DNA of 64,000 nt from NCBI GenBank assembly GCA_020137815.1, contig CM035352.1:8486416-8550415 (forward strand). Reading direction: 5' to 3'. Positions 10,446-22,417 of this stretch are shown piece by piece (within the stretch, counting starts at the first letter, position 1; each line of letters starts with the position of its first letter). The stretch is from Hormiphora californensis (taxonomy: Eukaryota > Ctenophora > Tentaculata > Cydippida > Pleurobrachiidae). A program made the translations under genes and the position numbers. The notes beneath the pieces were generated by a model. That model saw only the letters and a list, made by a program, of their open reading frames with translations, made no database searches and was not told the DNA's origin.

Positions 10446-12118
10446 CTTCCTGATTGATTGCTTTGGACCGCCTCGCGGGCGGCGCTGTGCGGGTGGCAAC
10501 CATGAAATGGCATAAAGAGAGTAGAGACACATTTACAAAGAAAATGACATAGTCTATTTTCACGAAATTCATATATTGTCCTCACGCCCTACGTCATTGT
10601 ACAGTGAACACTTCTGAATTTGCCAACGCCCAACAGGTTGTGATACTACAGAGTCTGTACAGACCCCGATTTACCGGAAGGATAAATTTCCCCCGATATC
10701 ACGTAGCTTTACAAGAAAACCCATCCGCTTTTCCTGGCTCACATGTCAGTACTCAATTAGAAGCAGGCATGGCACATATCCGATCACATGTCAGATCACA
10801 TGTCTGCTAGCTGATAGTGCTATACAGATAAGAAGGCGATGGATATACTTCACCCCCTGAAACCACCCCTTAAAGGGAGGTTTCCCTTGTGACCTGGTAT
10901 GGCACCAGCTCCCCAAATCTCATTGGGCCGAAGCAGCTGGCAACATACCAGCCACTCCACCCAGGACGGGGAACGGGAGCCCCATGGCACCCACCCCTTA
11001 CTGGCTAGTGCTTCGCACTAGCCAGCGTCCTCCCAGAAGAAGAAGAAGCTATACAGATGCAATTAAATTTTATAATCCTTGAATTTGGGTAGGGAATTAC
11101 AGCGCTATGGATACATAGTGGAAATATTCTTGTTTGGCTGAAAAATCACAAAATTATTCCGCCATTCCGCCAGACCAACTCTTGTTTTGTTCAAACCCAT
11201 TTTATTTTAGTGCACGAAAGGGGGTCGAGCTAGGCAAACCAACTCCAAATCCCAAATCAAACTCACGAATAACAACCGCACCGTGATCTATCAACAAATA
11301 GGAAATGAAGCCTGAGGGTGAAAATTCATGTATATTCTAACCTGTGACGTCGTGACGTCACGATGCCGTCAAAATCATTCTTTTAGCGATTCCTGACATG
11401 ACGGCCTTTGCACATTCTGCTACCTCTACGTCGTAGAGAAAGAGAAAAAGAGAAAAAGAGAAATCAGAGAGTTCAGAGAGGGAAAGAGATTGATGAAAAC
11501 CCCGGGAGAGGGCAAAGGTGTCAGTTTGAAAACAAAAGTGGTCACCTTTCCACCCAACTTATTTCTGTTAGTTTTTGGCATAATTATACAATTTAGTAAG
11601 TATATCCGTTATAAATTTCTAAGCCTCTATGCTTTTTTTTCAAAATTCATCCGGCCTTTGTTGCCTTCACAAGTACGCCGAAAAAATTAGCTTGTGCAGT
11701 ACAAGCCTAACCGGAGCTGATGGTAAGACGATGCACGTGTGGAGTATGGGCATCAATGACGTGAGTTTATCGTCCAAAATCCTATGCGGTTCCTCATGGA
11801 CCTAATTTAACCCTTCTGCACTCTAGACAATTCGCAACGACATTAAAATTTCCCAGGCCAGTAGGTCACACAAATCAGTGATAATGGCTTGGTGGGCACA
11901 TGAGTCACCACATGGATTTGAGAGCCTAATACCACGTGATTTTAACCGCCCTCGCCCTCCAAAGAGATGAGTGGTGGCGCCGCAGAGTCTCTCCCTCTCC
12001 CTGATTCTCCAGGAGTATCATTACACGTCTAAAATCACGGCTTTCTATGATGCACACCCACAAGGATTATAAACACCCAGTAGCCAACCTCGATAATTAA
12101 TTCTCCTTGAACGCCAAA
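10446..12118. other. Repeat-derived spacer between genes A and B
   Basis: Contains a pogo-like end fragment near 10655-10705. A segment at about 10850-11060 ends in a hairpin CTGGCTAGTG/CACTAGCCAG followed by a gaa run and may be a short non-coding element. 11340-11590 is related to 33650-34260 (shared GGCAAAGGTGTCAGTTTG and CTGTTAGTTTTTGGCATAAT). No exon is seen. The gene B proximal promoter lies at its right end. Confidence 0.45.
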
Positions 12119-12567
12119 ATGTTTTCCCGTACTATCCTTTGTGTCTTCCTGCTCGTTGCAGCCGTTGAGTCCTTCAAGTGCCTTAACAAGTAAGTCTTCT
12201 ACATACAGTTGTTTTAACCGGTACAACCCAAACCCCGTCTAAAGCCTAATAAAGCCCTAATGCCTATTAAGCGAGGCGTAACAACTTAACTAACCCTAAA
12301 ACAAGGGCTGGACCCCCAAATCCTTTTAAGTATTACAAAAACACTTAACTCCGGCCTTCCCTCAGGTTCGCATATGGCTCCACCTCACACGAAATGGAAA
12401 ACTGTATATTGTCTAAGAAGAACATCCACAAGTGCAGCAAGGCGACGTTTGACGACGGGACAACTTATTGGGGATGCTTCGAGTGTTCAGAATATGAAAA
12501 ACATGCATCCATGACATCTTGCGCCTCATGTACCTCTTCTTCCAAACACTGCAACGAAAAACTATAA
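12119..12567 (+). CDS. Secreted 8-cysteine protein, family member B
   Basis: Exons 12119-12189 and 12366-12567 encode 90 residues. The signal peptide M-F-S-R-T-I-L-C-V-F-L-L-V-A-A-V-E-S is followed by F-K-C-L-N-K. Cysteine spacing is C-x15-C-x9-C-x13-C-x2-C-x11-C-x2-C-x6-C-N. The intron interrupts the same Lys codon as in gene A. Very close to genes C and D in signal peptide, exon 2 and about 100 bp of 3' UTR, so the three duplicated recently. Function unknown. Confidence 0.85.
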
Positions 12568-12863
12568 AGAGAGTGTGGGGAAGGGAACATCCTGTAGCAT
12601 CATGTCTGAAGGAATGGACACTGTTGTTTTATGGGCAGAATAGAACACTGTTTTCGTTTGAATCATGTTAGACTTATATTTTATTTTTTTCTGATCTTGC
12701 AAATTAAATGAAAATATTTTTAGTTTTGTGTCAACATCAAACAAATTCCACGATTCCACAATGTCGCAACTAACCACAATATAGCACCACTCTTACTTAC
12801 TTCTGTCATTGGAATTGTCTTGGTAGATGATTAGGACGAAAGGAAGTCAGGCTGACTGCTGGC

Positions 12864-12933
<70 letters not shown>

Positions 12934-13183
12934 AAGAGAGAGAGAATAAGAGAGAAGATAGAAGATCTAGAGATGATCCTCTGCTCGAATATCTCTCTCT
13001 CTCTCTTCTCTCTCTCGCTCTCTCTCTCTCTCCTCTCTCTCTCGCTCTCTTTGCTCTCTCTTTCTCTCTTCTTCCCCTCTCTCCTCTTTCTCTCCTCCTC
13101 CCTCCTCCTCTTCCTCTCTCTCTTCTCTCTCCTCTCCTCCCCTCTCTCTCCTCCTTTTTCTCCCCCTCCCTCTCTCTCTCTCT

Positions 13184-13256
<73 letters not shown>

Positions 13257-13340
13257 TTCTCCGCTCTCCCTCTCTGGAGAGAGAGTCTCTGGGCCCAGCA
13301 TGTCAACCATCAACCATGTGTCCATCGATTGATCAAACAG
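12568..13340. repeat. Gene B 3' UTR and (GA)n/(TC)n palindromic tract
   Basis: The first 120 bp is the conserved 3' UTR shared with genes C and D. From 12866 to about 12960 the plus strand is GA-rich; from about 12990 to 13275 it is TC-rich. The two form a long imperfect hairpin around GATCTAGAGATGATC. Frames through it are low-complexity only. Confidence 0.8.
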
Positions 13341-14033
13341 GAGGGTAATCATGGTGACAGATAGTGAGAAATGATGCTGGTCATCGATGGTAAAAATTTC
13401 GAGATGAATTTGCCATGTATTTTTTCTGGGGCTTTCTAGTGTTATTACGATGTTCTAGGACAGTTATGTATTAGCAAACTAGAGCACTTCTACCAGTTAA
13501 TCTGAAGTTTCAAGTCGATTGGATGGTCGCCGATGGTTAAAGTGAGAGAGAACACATAAAGCATACCCGTTTGATTAAAACATGTGGTAAGGTTTTTAGG
13601 TTTTATTCGTTACACAGACATCGCAGATCAAAATGGTTTTCACTAAAATAATTTTCTCATCAATACGCATCGATCGAGTAACATGGTGTTCTGACAAGAG
13701 CTTCACCAGCTAGCCTAAAACATGTACCCGCCCCTAACACATGTACCCGTTTGGGATTTTTGGGATAACTCCTGAACCTTACGTCATAGAAAGGTTTATA
13801 GCCACTATAATTGAAGCAGAATTTCACGCCGAGATACTTGTATTTGTTTTGTTCTAGACCGTTCCTGAAACCCATAAAAGCCAAAAAACCTAAAAATCGT
13901 TAATTTAGGAATTTTTTGACTTCAATTAGACACCAAAAACCATTCTGAACAAGTTTTATCAAAATCGGGCTGTTCTCTCTCACTTTGCGAACGTGACTTC
14001 TGGTGTTTCAAAACACTACTATAATAAGGGGAT
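13341..14033. other. Unassigned AT-rich spacer with short repeats
   Basis: No exon is seen. The motif AAAGTGAGAGAGAACA and its complement recur (about 13540 and 13970), matching the ends of the foldback at 14034-14361. This suggests related insertions. Confidence 0.35.
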
Positions 14034-14361
14034 TTAAAGTGAGAGAGAACAGCAGGGATTTTCACAAAAAGTTATCTGGATACTCCTTGATGGCTAACTA
14101 AAACTTTAGTGAAAACTGCATGTCTCTAGCATGTTTTTGAAAATCGAGCTAACACATGCAAGACGCACCATTATGGGCCTATAATGGGCGTAAATTCATA
14201 TTGTACATCCAGTTACGCCCATAATGGTGCGTCTTGCATGTGTTAGCTCGATTTTCAAAAACATGCTAGAGACATGCGGTTTTCACTAAAGTTTTAGTTA
14301 GCCATCAAGGAGTATCCAGATAACTTTTTGTGAAAATCCCTGCTGTTCTCTCTCACTTTAA
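14034..14361. mobile_element. Foldback element
   Basis: Two arms of about 143 bp (14034-14178 and 14216-14361) are reverse complements with a single visible mismatch, separated by about 37 bp. The ends read TAAAGTGAGAGAGAACAGCA. Near-identity of the arms points to recent origin or gene-conversion-like homogenisation. No coding capacity. Confidence 0.75.
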
Positions 14362-14487
14362 CGACAATTTTTGCCCAAACCGGGAAAAATGTGTAACAAG
14401 AGTTTTCCAACGCCATTGTACTCAGAATGGACCCCTCTAACGATCCCAACCAATGCTCTAATTGAGCAGAGAGTGCTAAGGCCTCAT

Positions 14488-15095
14488 TTCCGGGTGGGCG
14501 TGGTACCTGTGTTTTCAACATGAGGCCAAAACCAGAGATAAAATATAGGTGCTCAATATGAGAGTACCTAAGCTCGATTTTGAACACATCTAAAGCCACA
14601 TAACGGCTAAACGGTTGAAGATAGAGCTTAAAAGTTCGACGTCGACCCCCATAACTTGGTTATTGCCTACAAAATGGCACCAATGAAAAGTCTCTAAACC
14701 ATTCCTAAGTGGCTATAGCCATATAGCCAAAAAACGGTTATGGACAAACCTAATTATCCAATTATCTAATTAACCAGGTGAGATAGAGACTTAATTTCAG
14801 CACCTACCCCCACTAATTCGAGGACGCTGATCATTTTAGTGCTCTCGGTTTTGTCTCTACTCCTTTCCTAAGTGGCTATAGCCATATAGCCAAAAAACGG
14901 TTTTACCCAAACCTAATTATCCAATTATCTAAATAACCAGATGAGATAGAGACTTAATTCTGGCACCTACCCCCACTAATGCGACAACGCTGATCACTTT
15001 AGTGCTCTCGATTTTATCTCTACTCCTATTTTAAGGGTACTTATGGTTTTGGCCTCAGGTTGAAAACACAGGTACCACGCCCGAAAATTGACCAA
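14488..15095. repeat. Inverted-repeat-bounded unit with internal tandem duplication
   Basis: The ends GGGCGTGGTACCTGTGTTTT and AAAACACAGGTACCACGCCC face each other. Inside is a unit of about 170 bp present twice (from about 14704 and 14877), marked by CCTAAGTGGCTATAGCC and TGAGATAGAGACTTAAT. Probably a non-autonomous element. Confidence 0.55.
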
Positions 15096-15365
15096 TTATG
15101 GCCTAATTAAGGCCTAGGGTTTGACACTTATCGTCATGGGTGTCATACAGTTAGATGTTGAGCCCCCCCCGGCCTCCGGTTTGTTTGATGTTGATTGTTG
15201 ACAAAACTTTTAAGAAACTAAATACAACCGTTTGCAAGAACAGAAAAAAGAAACTACAAGTCTAACAGGATTCAAACGAAAACAGTGTTCTATTCTGCCC
15301 ATAAAACAACAGTATCCATTCCTTCAGACATGTTGTTACAGGATGTTCCCTTCCCCACGCTCTCT

Positions 15366-15763
15366 TCATAGTTTTTCATTGCAGTGTTTAGAAGAATTGG
15401 TGCATGAGGCACAAGATCTCAGGGTTTCATGATTTTCGTATTGTGAGCACTCGAAGCAGCCCCAGTAAGTTGTCCCATCGTCAAACGTCGCCTTGCTGCA
15501 CTTGTGGATGTTTATCTTAGCCAATGGACAATCTTCCATTACGGTTGAGGAAGACCTATCTGCGAACCTGAGGGAAGGCCGGAGCTAAGTGTTTTTGTAA
15601 TTAAATTGTAACGTCTCGCTTATGGCTTTATTAGATTTTATGTGGGGTATGGGACATGGGTATGGGTAAAACGGCTGTATGTAGAAGCTTACTTTTTAAG
15701 GCACTTGAAGGACTCAGCGGCTGTAAGGAGCAGGAAGATACAAAGGATAGTACGGGAAAACAT
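15366..15763 (-). CDS. Secreted 8-cysteine protein, family member C
   Basis: The only minus-strand member. Exons 15693-15763 and 15366-15567 have the same lengths as in gene B (71 and 202 nt) and encode 90 residues: signal M-F-S-R-T-I-L-C-I-F-L-L-L-T-A-A-E-S, then F-K-C-L-K-K. All eight cysteines are in register with gene B (C-x15-C-x9-C-x13-C-x2-C-x11-C-x2-C-x6-C-N). The frame is open and the splice sites intact, so it is probably functional. It forms the left arm of an inverted duplication with gene D. Confidence 0.82.
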
Positions 15764-16880
15764 TGTTCAAGGAGCGAGGTTGAAGGTTATCAGTAGAATA
15801 GGTCAATGTCAACTGGTGATACCTAGTTTGGACAGTCCTATTTGAAAGCGTAGGAATAGCACATCAAGCAATATGAAAAAGTAAAGAGCACCCTCTTTGA
15901 AATGCTCCCCTTTGCTGGATAAAAACCAGCATAATTAGACATAAGTAATCCCTTTGAGACGAGGGGTTTGTTAAGGTCCCCTCCTAGACTTGTGTGTTTA
16001 TATTATAATTCATCATCGTCATGGCGCCTAAAAAGCTGTGACAAAATCCCATGTGTGTCACGTTTAATAAGTCTATGTGTTGCCACGTACGAGTATGGGC
16101 TGTTGACGACCCACCCGGCTCCGCCGGGTAGCGCTCTTTTATCACATATTTAACGCCTAAATTGTGGTTGCGATGGCAACTGAAACGGTAACTATGAGGA
16201 CTGAACATGGACTGAATCGCTAAAATGTGTACTAAAATGATAATGAACTTCCAAGAGTGTGAATAACAGTATTGCAGCTCTGGTCACATAAATGTGTTGA
16301 TGAAGGAGCACTGTCGCTAAACAGTGCACTGAACGAACGACCACGACTTCGACGTGATAAATCCAAAGACTAGCGCACTCACCGGGTACGTTGCGCCTCA
16401 ATGTAAGCATCGGGTTTTGACAACCCACCTGGCTCCACCGGGTTGCCCTCTTTATTCCCACAGCTGACACCAATTGTACTGTTGGCGGGAAAAATCTGAA
16501 GTTTCAAGTTTATTGGATGGTCTTAGTTTTGGCGCTATGGACGATTTTATGACTGGTAAGCTCCAGTTATTAAACGTGACACACATGGGATTTTGTCTCC
16601 AGCTTTTTTGGGCGCCATGGTGATGGTGAATTATAATAAAAACACATCAGTCTGGGAGGCGTTAACAACCTCCTTGTCTCAAAGGGATTACTAATTGTCC
16701 CAATTATGCTGGTTTTTATCCGACAAAGGGGAGCACTTCAAAGAGGGTGCTCTTTACTATTTCACATTGATTGATGTGCTAACCCGTACGCTTTCAAATA
16801 GGACTGACCGACCTAGTCATCACCAGTTGACTTTGACCTATCCTGTTGACAACATTCAACCTCGCTCCTTGAACGCTACA

Positions 16881-17593
16881 ATGTTTTCCCGTACTATCCT
16901 TTGTGTCTTCCTGCTCCTTACAGTCGCTGAGTCCTTCAAGTGCCTTAACAAGTAAGTCAACGAGGTGTGATATGAAAGTTTTATGAAGGAGCAGACTTGT
17001 TGTTAGGCGTTGTCCGTGACGGACGGACGGACACATTTAGTTAACCCCACGATCTGCTCATTTCTAAACCCTGAATGACCTTTTTAGCATCATCCGGGTG
17101 AATACCCTTCGGGCATTCACCCGGGCAGGGAAAAAATGTTGCTAAAGACTCATGGCCTTTTCTTCACTAAAATCCTATTGGTGCACAGTTACCCTGCCTA
17201 AAATGTTCTACCTCAGAGTTACATCACATTATATACCATGTAAACCTCAGAAAAATAAATTTTTGACCATCAGACCGTGGGTGGCGGTCCGACGGTGGCC
17301 CACTCGCCCCTCTTGCTAAAACCCTTTTAGATCCCTACAAGAACAATTACAAAAAGCAATCTCCAGTAACACTCCTTCTTTCCCTCAGGATCGAAAATGG
17401 TATCACGACACACGCATTCAAAGATTGTAAATTGGCCAAGAAAAACTTTAGCAAGTGCAGCAAGTCGACATTTTCCAACGGGGCAATCGTCTGGGGTTGC
17501 TACAAGTGTTCAGATGCAGAACAAAAGAATAAAGACATGGTATCTTGCTCCTCGTGTACTTCAGCTTCTAAATACTGCAATGGAGTACTATAA
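16881..17593 (+). CDS. Secreted 8-cysteine protein, family member D
   Basis: Exons 16881-16951 and 17389-17593 encode 91 residues. Signal M-F-S-R-T-I-L-C-V-F-L-L-L-T-V-A-E-S is followed by F-K-C-L-N-K. Spacing is C-x15-C-x9-C-x13-C-x2-C-x12-C-x2-C-x6-C-N. Exon 1 and the 3' UTR are almost identical to gene C, whereas exon 2 has many amino-acid changes between the cysteines. That contrast suggests the mature peptide changes faster than its leader. Function unknown. Confidence 0.84.
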
Positions 17594-17813
17594 AGAGAGG
17601 GCGGGGAACATGCCCGATGAAATGGACACTGTTGTTTTATGGGCAGAATAGAACACTGTTTTCGTTTGAATCCTGATAGACTTGTATTTTCTTTTTTCTG
17701 TTCTTGCAAATTATTGTATTAAGTTTCTTAAAAGTTGTGTGTCAACATCAAACAACCATGCACTTTTATATCACGATCGCATCTACAATCCATATTTACT
17801 TTTGTACATGATA

Positions 17814-17954
17814 CAGTCGGACCCCGATTTACTGGGATGCTCGAGGGAAAGGGTTTTGCCCGGTAAATCAGGGACAAATATTACATTCATTTCCTATATC
17901 GGGGGAAGTAATTACCCTTCCGGTAAATCGGGGCCGGGTAAATCGGTCCGACTG
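17814..17954. mobile_element. pogo/Tigger-like MITE, copy 2
   Basis: 141 bp, starting CAGTCGGACCCCGATTTACT and ending GGTCCGACTG, with TA on both sides. It is the best-preserved short copy in the window, with a full TIR and target duplication. Confidence 0.75.
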
Positions 17955-18423
17955 TATTTAAAGACAATGGTAGATTATTTGGTTATAGTCAGCGAGGCTG
18001 GGAAAACCCAAATGATGACGTCAATTTGTACACGTTTTGATTTCCTAACATGAGATTAAATGGATCACTTTATCGACACGATTTAATGCGGGATTGCACC
18101 TCATGGAACATATTCTGATTTGTTCAACATTTCCAATTCCAGTCTGATCTACCATAAATGCCATATTTACAGTTTAGATCGTGATTATGCTAGCGCTTTT
18201 ATAGGAAAAATGCCGCTTAGATTTTGAAAACACACAACTAAAACTTGAGAGACAACGGGATATGTTTAAAAAAATCTAGCTGAAACACTTTTCAAAAGTT
18301 GTCGGTTCCTGTTGGCTGTTCTCTCTCGCTTTAACTATTTCATATTTGTAATCACACATCGTGACATCATTAATTATTGACATATTGACAACATCCAACT
18401 ACTAGGGCCTCCTGTTTGCGATC

Positions 18424-19030
18424 ATGACTGTTCGAAGTATTCTGTTAGTGTTCCTCACCCTGGCCTGTCTTTTTGCTGTTCTGGACGGTAAAACACGGAA
18501 GAGGAAGTTTAAATGTGTTAACAAGTAAGTAAATTACACGCATGGTGATTGCAGGTGATTCAGAAAACCTAGTGTTTTAATGAAACAATAGGTTTCAGGA
18601 CACCTAGCATTTCAAAATCGTATTTACTCCTCAATAGGCTATTTAGTATCTAAATACAGTCGAGTCGGTCGTCGAACCCCGATTTACCGGGACCCCGATT
18701 TACAGGAGGATAAACTTTCCCCGATATAGGAATTAAACGGTATCTGGCTCCAATATACCGGGTACCCCGAGCATCACGGTAAATCGGGGTTCGACTGCAT
18801 TATCTATCTAATAACCCTCCCCTAATAGGTACGTGGACGGGGTGGACGGTTTTCAACAACTCATTGAAACTGGGACCTGCTGGGTGAGCAGTAAAGACGA
18901 GTGTACCGTATACAAAGTCGAAGAGAAGCGCTACCTATACGGCTGTCGAACCTGCGATGAAAGCAAGTGGCCTTGTAAACATTGTTCCAAGGGTTACAGG
19001 AACTGCAACAAGGATATAGAATTGTGGTAA
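18424..19030 (+). CDS. Secreted 8-cysteine protein, family member E
   Basis: Exons 18424-18524 and 18829-19030 encode 100 residues. The signal peptide (M-T-V-R-S-I-L-L-V-F-L-T-L-A-C-L-F-A-V-L) is followed by a basic stretch T-R-K-R-K, a possible propeptide cleavage site, and F-K-C-V-N-K. Spacing is C-x19-C-x7-C-x13-C-x2-C-x6-C-x2-C-x6-C-N. The intron is again within Lys (AA|G). Divergent from B-D. The intron carries a pogo-like MITE (18657-18797). Confidence 0.8.
18657..18797. mobile_element. pogo/Tigger-like MITE, copy 3
   Basis: 141 bp inside the intron of gene E, starting CAGTCGAGTCGGTCGTCGAA after TA and ending GGGGTTCGACTG. The left terminus is altered relative to copy 2. Its full length sits between an intact donor and acceptor. 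Confidence 0.65.
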
Positions 19031-19633
19031 CGCCACGGTAACGCCATGATGGTTACCATGGTAACGTAATGGTAACCATCATGGTAGCTGTGTGATTATG
19101 TGTCTTCTTGGAAGCACTGGAAAGAAAATGGACAATGTTTTTGTGTTTAAAAGGGTTTGTGGTACATATTGTTTTTGTTTCGGGAACTTGAAAAAAATCG
19201 TGTTTTTAATTCATTCCAAAAAATTGTAAAATGTACCATATTCACAAAGCTCATCACACACCCCATTTTGGGCCCGTGGTACTTGCCAGTGCTATGAAAC
19301 AGTTCATCCTAAACCGGATTATCCAAGAACTGTAAAAATCGGTGCTACTACGGTCTACGGTATAAACAGCTGACTACAGCGGGCTGGTATAATAGGCAGT
19401 GCGCTGGTATAGGCAGGGGGTAGCCACTAGCCACTAGCCACGCTTGATGCTTCCAGGGGAAGACTAAGGAGTTATACATACTGCATTAAGCACGGAAAGT
19501 AAACCGGGTATTGAAACTTATACGGAGACTGGAGGAGGAGTATATCTTTGAATAAATCACGACTCTAGAACAATACCCGGGTGCAATTATGTAAAATCCC
19601 ATACTTACAGACTGGCTTTAATATCTACCTAAC

Positions 19634-20590
19634 AGCCAGACCTCACATTGAAACCCCCGGCCCCTAAACCAGACCTGTTTCTCCGGGCCCATAAACCTTG
19701 CCAGACCTGTTTCCCCAGTCCCTAAATCTTGCCAGACCTGTTTCCCCAGTCCCTAAATCTTGCCAGACCTGTTTCCCCAGTCCCTAAATCTTGCCAGACC
19801 TATTTCCCCGGCACCTTAATCTTGCCAGACATGTTCCCCAGTCCCTAAAACTTGCCAGACCTATTTTCCTAGTCCCTAAACCTTGCCAGACCTGTTTCCC
19901 CGGCCCCTAAATCTTGCCAGACCTGTTTCCCCGGTCCCTAAATCTTGCCAGACCTGTTTCCCCAGTCCCTAAATCTTGCCAGACCTATTTCCCCGGCACC
20001 TTAATCTTGCCAGACATGTTCCCCAGTCCCTAAAACTTGCCAGACCTATTTTCCTAGTCCCTAAACCTTGCCAGACCTGTTTCCCCGGCCCCTAAATCTT
20101 GCCAGACCTGTTTCCCCGGCCCCTAAATCTCGCCAGACCTGTTTCCCCGGCCCCTAATCTCGCCAGACCTGTTTCCCCAGTCCCTAAACCTTGTCAGTCG
20201 TCAGACCTGTTTCCCCGGCCCCTAAATCTCGCCAGACCTGTTTCCCCGGCCCCTAAATCTCGCCAGACCTGTTTCCCCAGTCCCTAAACCTTGTCAGTCG
20301 TCAGACCTGTTTCCCCGGCCCCTAAATCTCGCCAGACCTGTTTCCCCGGCCCCTAAATCTCGCCAGACCTGTTTCCCTAGTCCCTAAAACTTGCCAGACC
20401 TGTTTCCCCAGTCCCTAAAACTTGCCAGACCTATTTTCCTAGTCCCTAAACCTTGCCAGACCTGTTTCCCCGGCCCCTAAATCTTGCCAGACCTGTTTCC
20501 CCGGTCCCTAAATCTTGCCAGACCTGTTTCCCCAGTCCCTAAATCTTGCCAGACCTATTTCCCCGGCCCCTAAATCTCGCCACCTGTTTG
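19634..20590. repeat. 31-bp minisatellite with higher-order structure
   Basis: About 30 tandem copies of a 31-bp unit, CCAGACCTGTTTCCCCAGTC followed by CCTAAATCTTG. Variants (PyCCCCGGCCCC, CCTATTTTCCTAG, ACATGTTCCCCAG) recur in the same order, for example 19797-19917 and 19979-20099, showing block duplication. It lies between genes E and F. The plus-strand frame through it is not a gene. Confidence 0.88.
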
Positions 20591-20762
20591 TGTGTTTGCG
20601 TGTGGACAAGCAAATCGTCAGTTTGTTCGAACACACACCACACCGGCGTCCCACATTGAACGGTGTGGCAATGAAATCCAACGTTTTCCTCCCCCACCCC
20701 TCCTCCTCCCCCTCTCTCGCATTATTGACGGCGTTCCGTGTTGACCCCCCTCCTGCATTATC

Positions 20763-21504
20763 ATGTTTCTTTGTCTTGTTGCTGCCATCCTGGTGGTGGG
20801 GGTGGAGGCTGATGTCAGTATCCTGACCTGCAAGTTCGGGGTCAAGGAAATGTCAAACGGGGTTATAACCGGGGACGAGGTAAGTGGAGTAGTAGTGCTA
20901 GAGGATCCCAATATATATATTAGACAAAACCATAACACTCCCCCGATAAATCGAGGTCCGACTGCATGAGGTGGCAAATGATATAATGTCTCTAGATTGT
21001 AGTTTTACTACATAGGTGGTTGTGCCTCATATATGTAATGTTCGACGTTTGTCATTCGTGGCTATGTTCCCTTCCCTTGATCAATTGAGTAGTACAGAAA
21101 ACTTCCCTTCCCTTCCCCACACCACGCACCAGGTCATATTGGTCTCATAACCCCCTCCCTCCCCTGATAGCCACTGGTCCCTTCCTTTCCATCCCCTCTC
21201 CCACTTAATAACCCCCTCCCTCCCCTGATAGCCACTGCTCCATATCTACCCTTCCTCCCCTCTACCCATGATATAACCCATCTCTCTCCCAGACCTGTAC
21301 GACAGCCCAATGATATAACCCATTTCTCTCGACTCTCTCTCTCAGACCTGTACGACAGCCGTGCGAGGAAGATGCTCCAAGACGGTATATTTTGATACCA
21401 ACATGATCGTCTACTCGTGCAATGCATGCCCTACAAAGAAGACCGCCACTATGAGCATGTGTCAAGACTGCGGCAACTACGATTTCTGTTCTAGTGACTT
21501 GTAA
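20763..21504 (+). CDS. Secreted 8-cysteine protein, family member F
   Basis: Exons 20763-20879 and 21346-21504 encode 91 residues. Signal M-F-L-C-L-V-A-A-I-L-V-V-G-V-E-A is followed by D-V-S-I-L-T-C. Spacing is C-x17-C-x7-C-x14-C-x2-C-x10-C-x2-C-x5-C-S. The intron is in phase 0 and placed later than in A-E, so this is the most divergent member. The 3' end of the intron and the first 15 bases of exon 2 are duplicated (about 21284-21309 and 21337-21360). Using the first acceptor would meet a stop after six codons. Confidence 0.78.
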
Positions 21505-21757
21505 GGGTAGAGATCTGTTCTAGTGACTTGTAACATATGTAACATGTGTAAGGGTAGAGATCTGTATAGCTAAGCGATTTAGAGCCAATATATTAGTAAA
21601 AAATGGGGCTACTGAGACAATAAAAAAGAGGATGAGAATGTGGGAGGAAGAAGTAGAATATGTAAAAGTAATTGATTACCAAAACATGATGAAAATCAAG
21701 TGTAAAAATTATACCAAAAACTAACAAAATCACACAATATCAACTGACTCTACAAGA

Positions 21758-22417
21758 CACCTACCACTTGTAATACGTTTCTCGATTGTTACTCTTGTCA
21801 ATTTGGTCTGGAAAAGGCGTCTCATTCCCCCTTTCTAACTCTACTAATTCACTTTATTCACTCCACAATCCCTTCTGAATGTTCCCCCAGCAGTCCCTAG
21901 CAATTATCAGAGTGATTACGTCACGTTGTTTTGTCCCGTCCCCTCTCTTCAGATAAAATCTCACACTTAGCACTCTTCTCTATTCTCTCCCTGTTTCATT
22001 CCCATGGCAACGCCTCCAAATGTATCGATCATGTCTTTGGAGATATTACACCACCAGCAGCCACTGTGTGGCGCGCATTTCCGCTTCAAATGCGCGGCTC
22101 AAACAGCTCTGAATCTTCAATTGCAATCCCTGGTTTGATAAAGGAGCACACTGCGGTAATCTGGTGCATAACACCTTCATTCTACACCTACCACTTGTAA
22201 TACGTTTCTCGATTGTTACTCTTGTCAATTTGGTCTGGAAAAGGCGTCTCATTCCCCCTTTCTAACTCTACTAATTCACTTTATTCACTTCACAATCCCT
22301 TCTGAATGTTCCCCCAGCAGTCCCTAGCAATTATCAGAGTGATTACGTCACGTTGTTTTGTCCCGTCCCCTCTCTTCAGATAAAATCTCACACTTAGCAC
22401 TCTTCTCTATTCTCTCC
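21758..22417. repeat. Direct duplication, 231-bp copies 429 bp apart
   Basis: The segment beginning CCTACCACTTGTAATACGTT and ending TTCTCTATTCTCTCCCT is present at 21758-21988 and 22187-22417 with almost no differences. The intervening ~200 bp is single-copy here. No coding exon is recognised between 21505 and 22970. Confidence 0.75.

Larger units (their letters stand above)
15239..17712. repeat. Head-to-head inverted gene duplication (C/D)
   Basis: The left arm (about 15239-16066) contains gene C and 300 bp of its upstream sequence. The right arm (about 16572-17712) contains gene D with the matching upstream sequence, in opposite orientation. Markers include AAAGAGCACCCTCTTTGAA-type sequence beside each promoter and GTGACACACATGGGATTTTG near the inner edges. 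The 0.5-kb spacer (16067-16571) holds two direct copies of a GACnACCCACCyGGCTCC motif (about 16105 and 16418). Confidence 0.75.

Noticed and set aside
12806-13332. Open frames of 119-166 codons on both strands
   Set aside because: They read only Arg-Glu or Ser-Leu repeats from the GA/TC microsatellite.
19634-20590. Regular spacing of repeats considered as a CRISPR-like array
   Set aside because: Units are contiguous 31-bp tandem copies with no unique spacers, and the host is a eukaryote.
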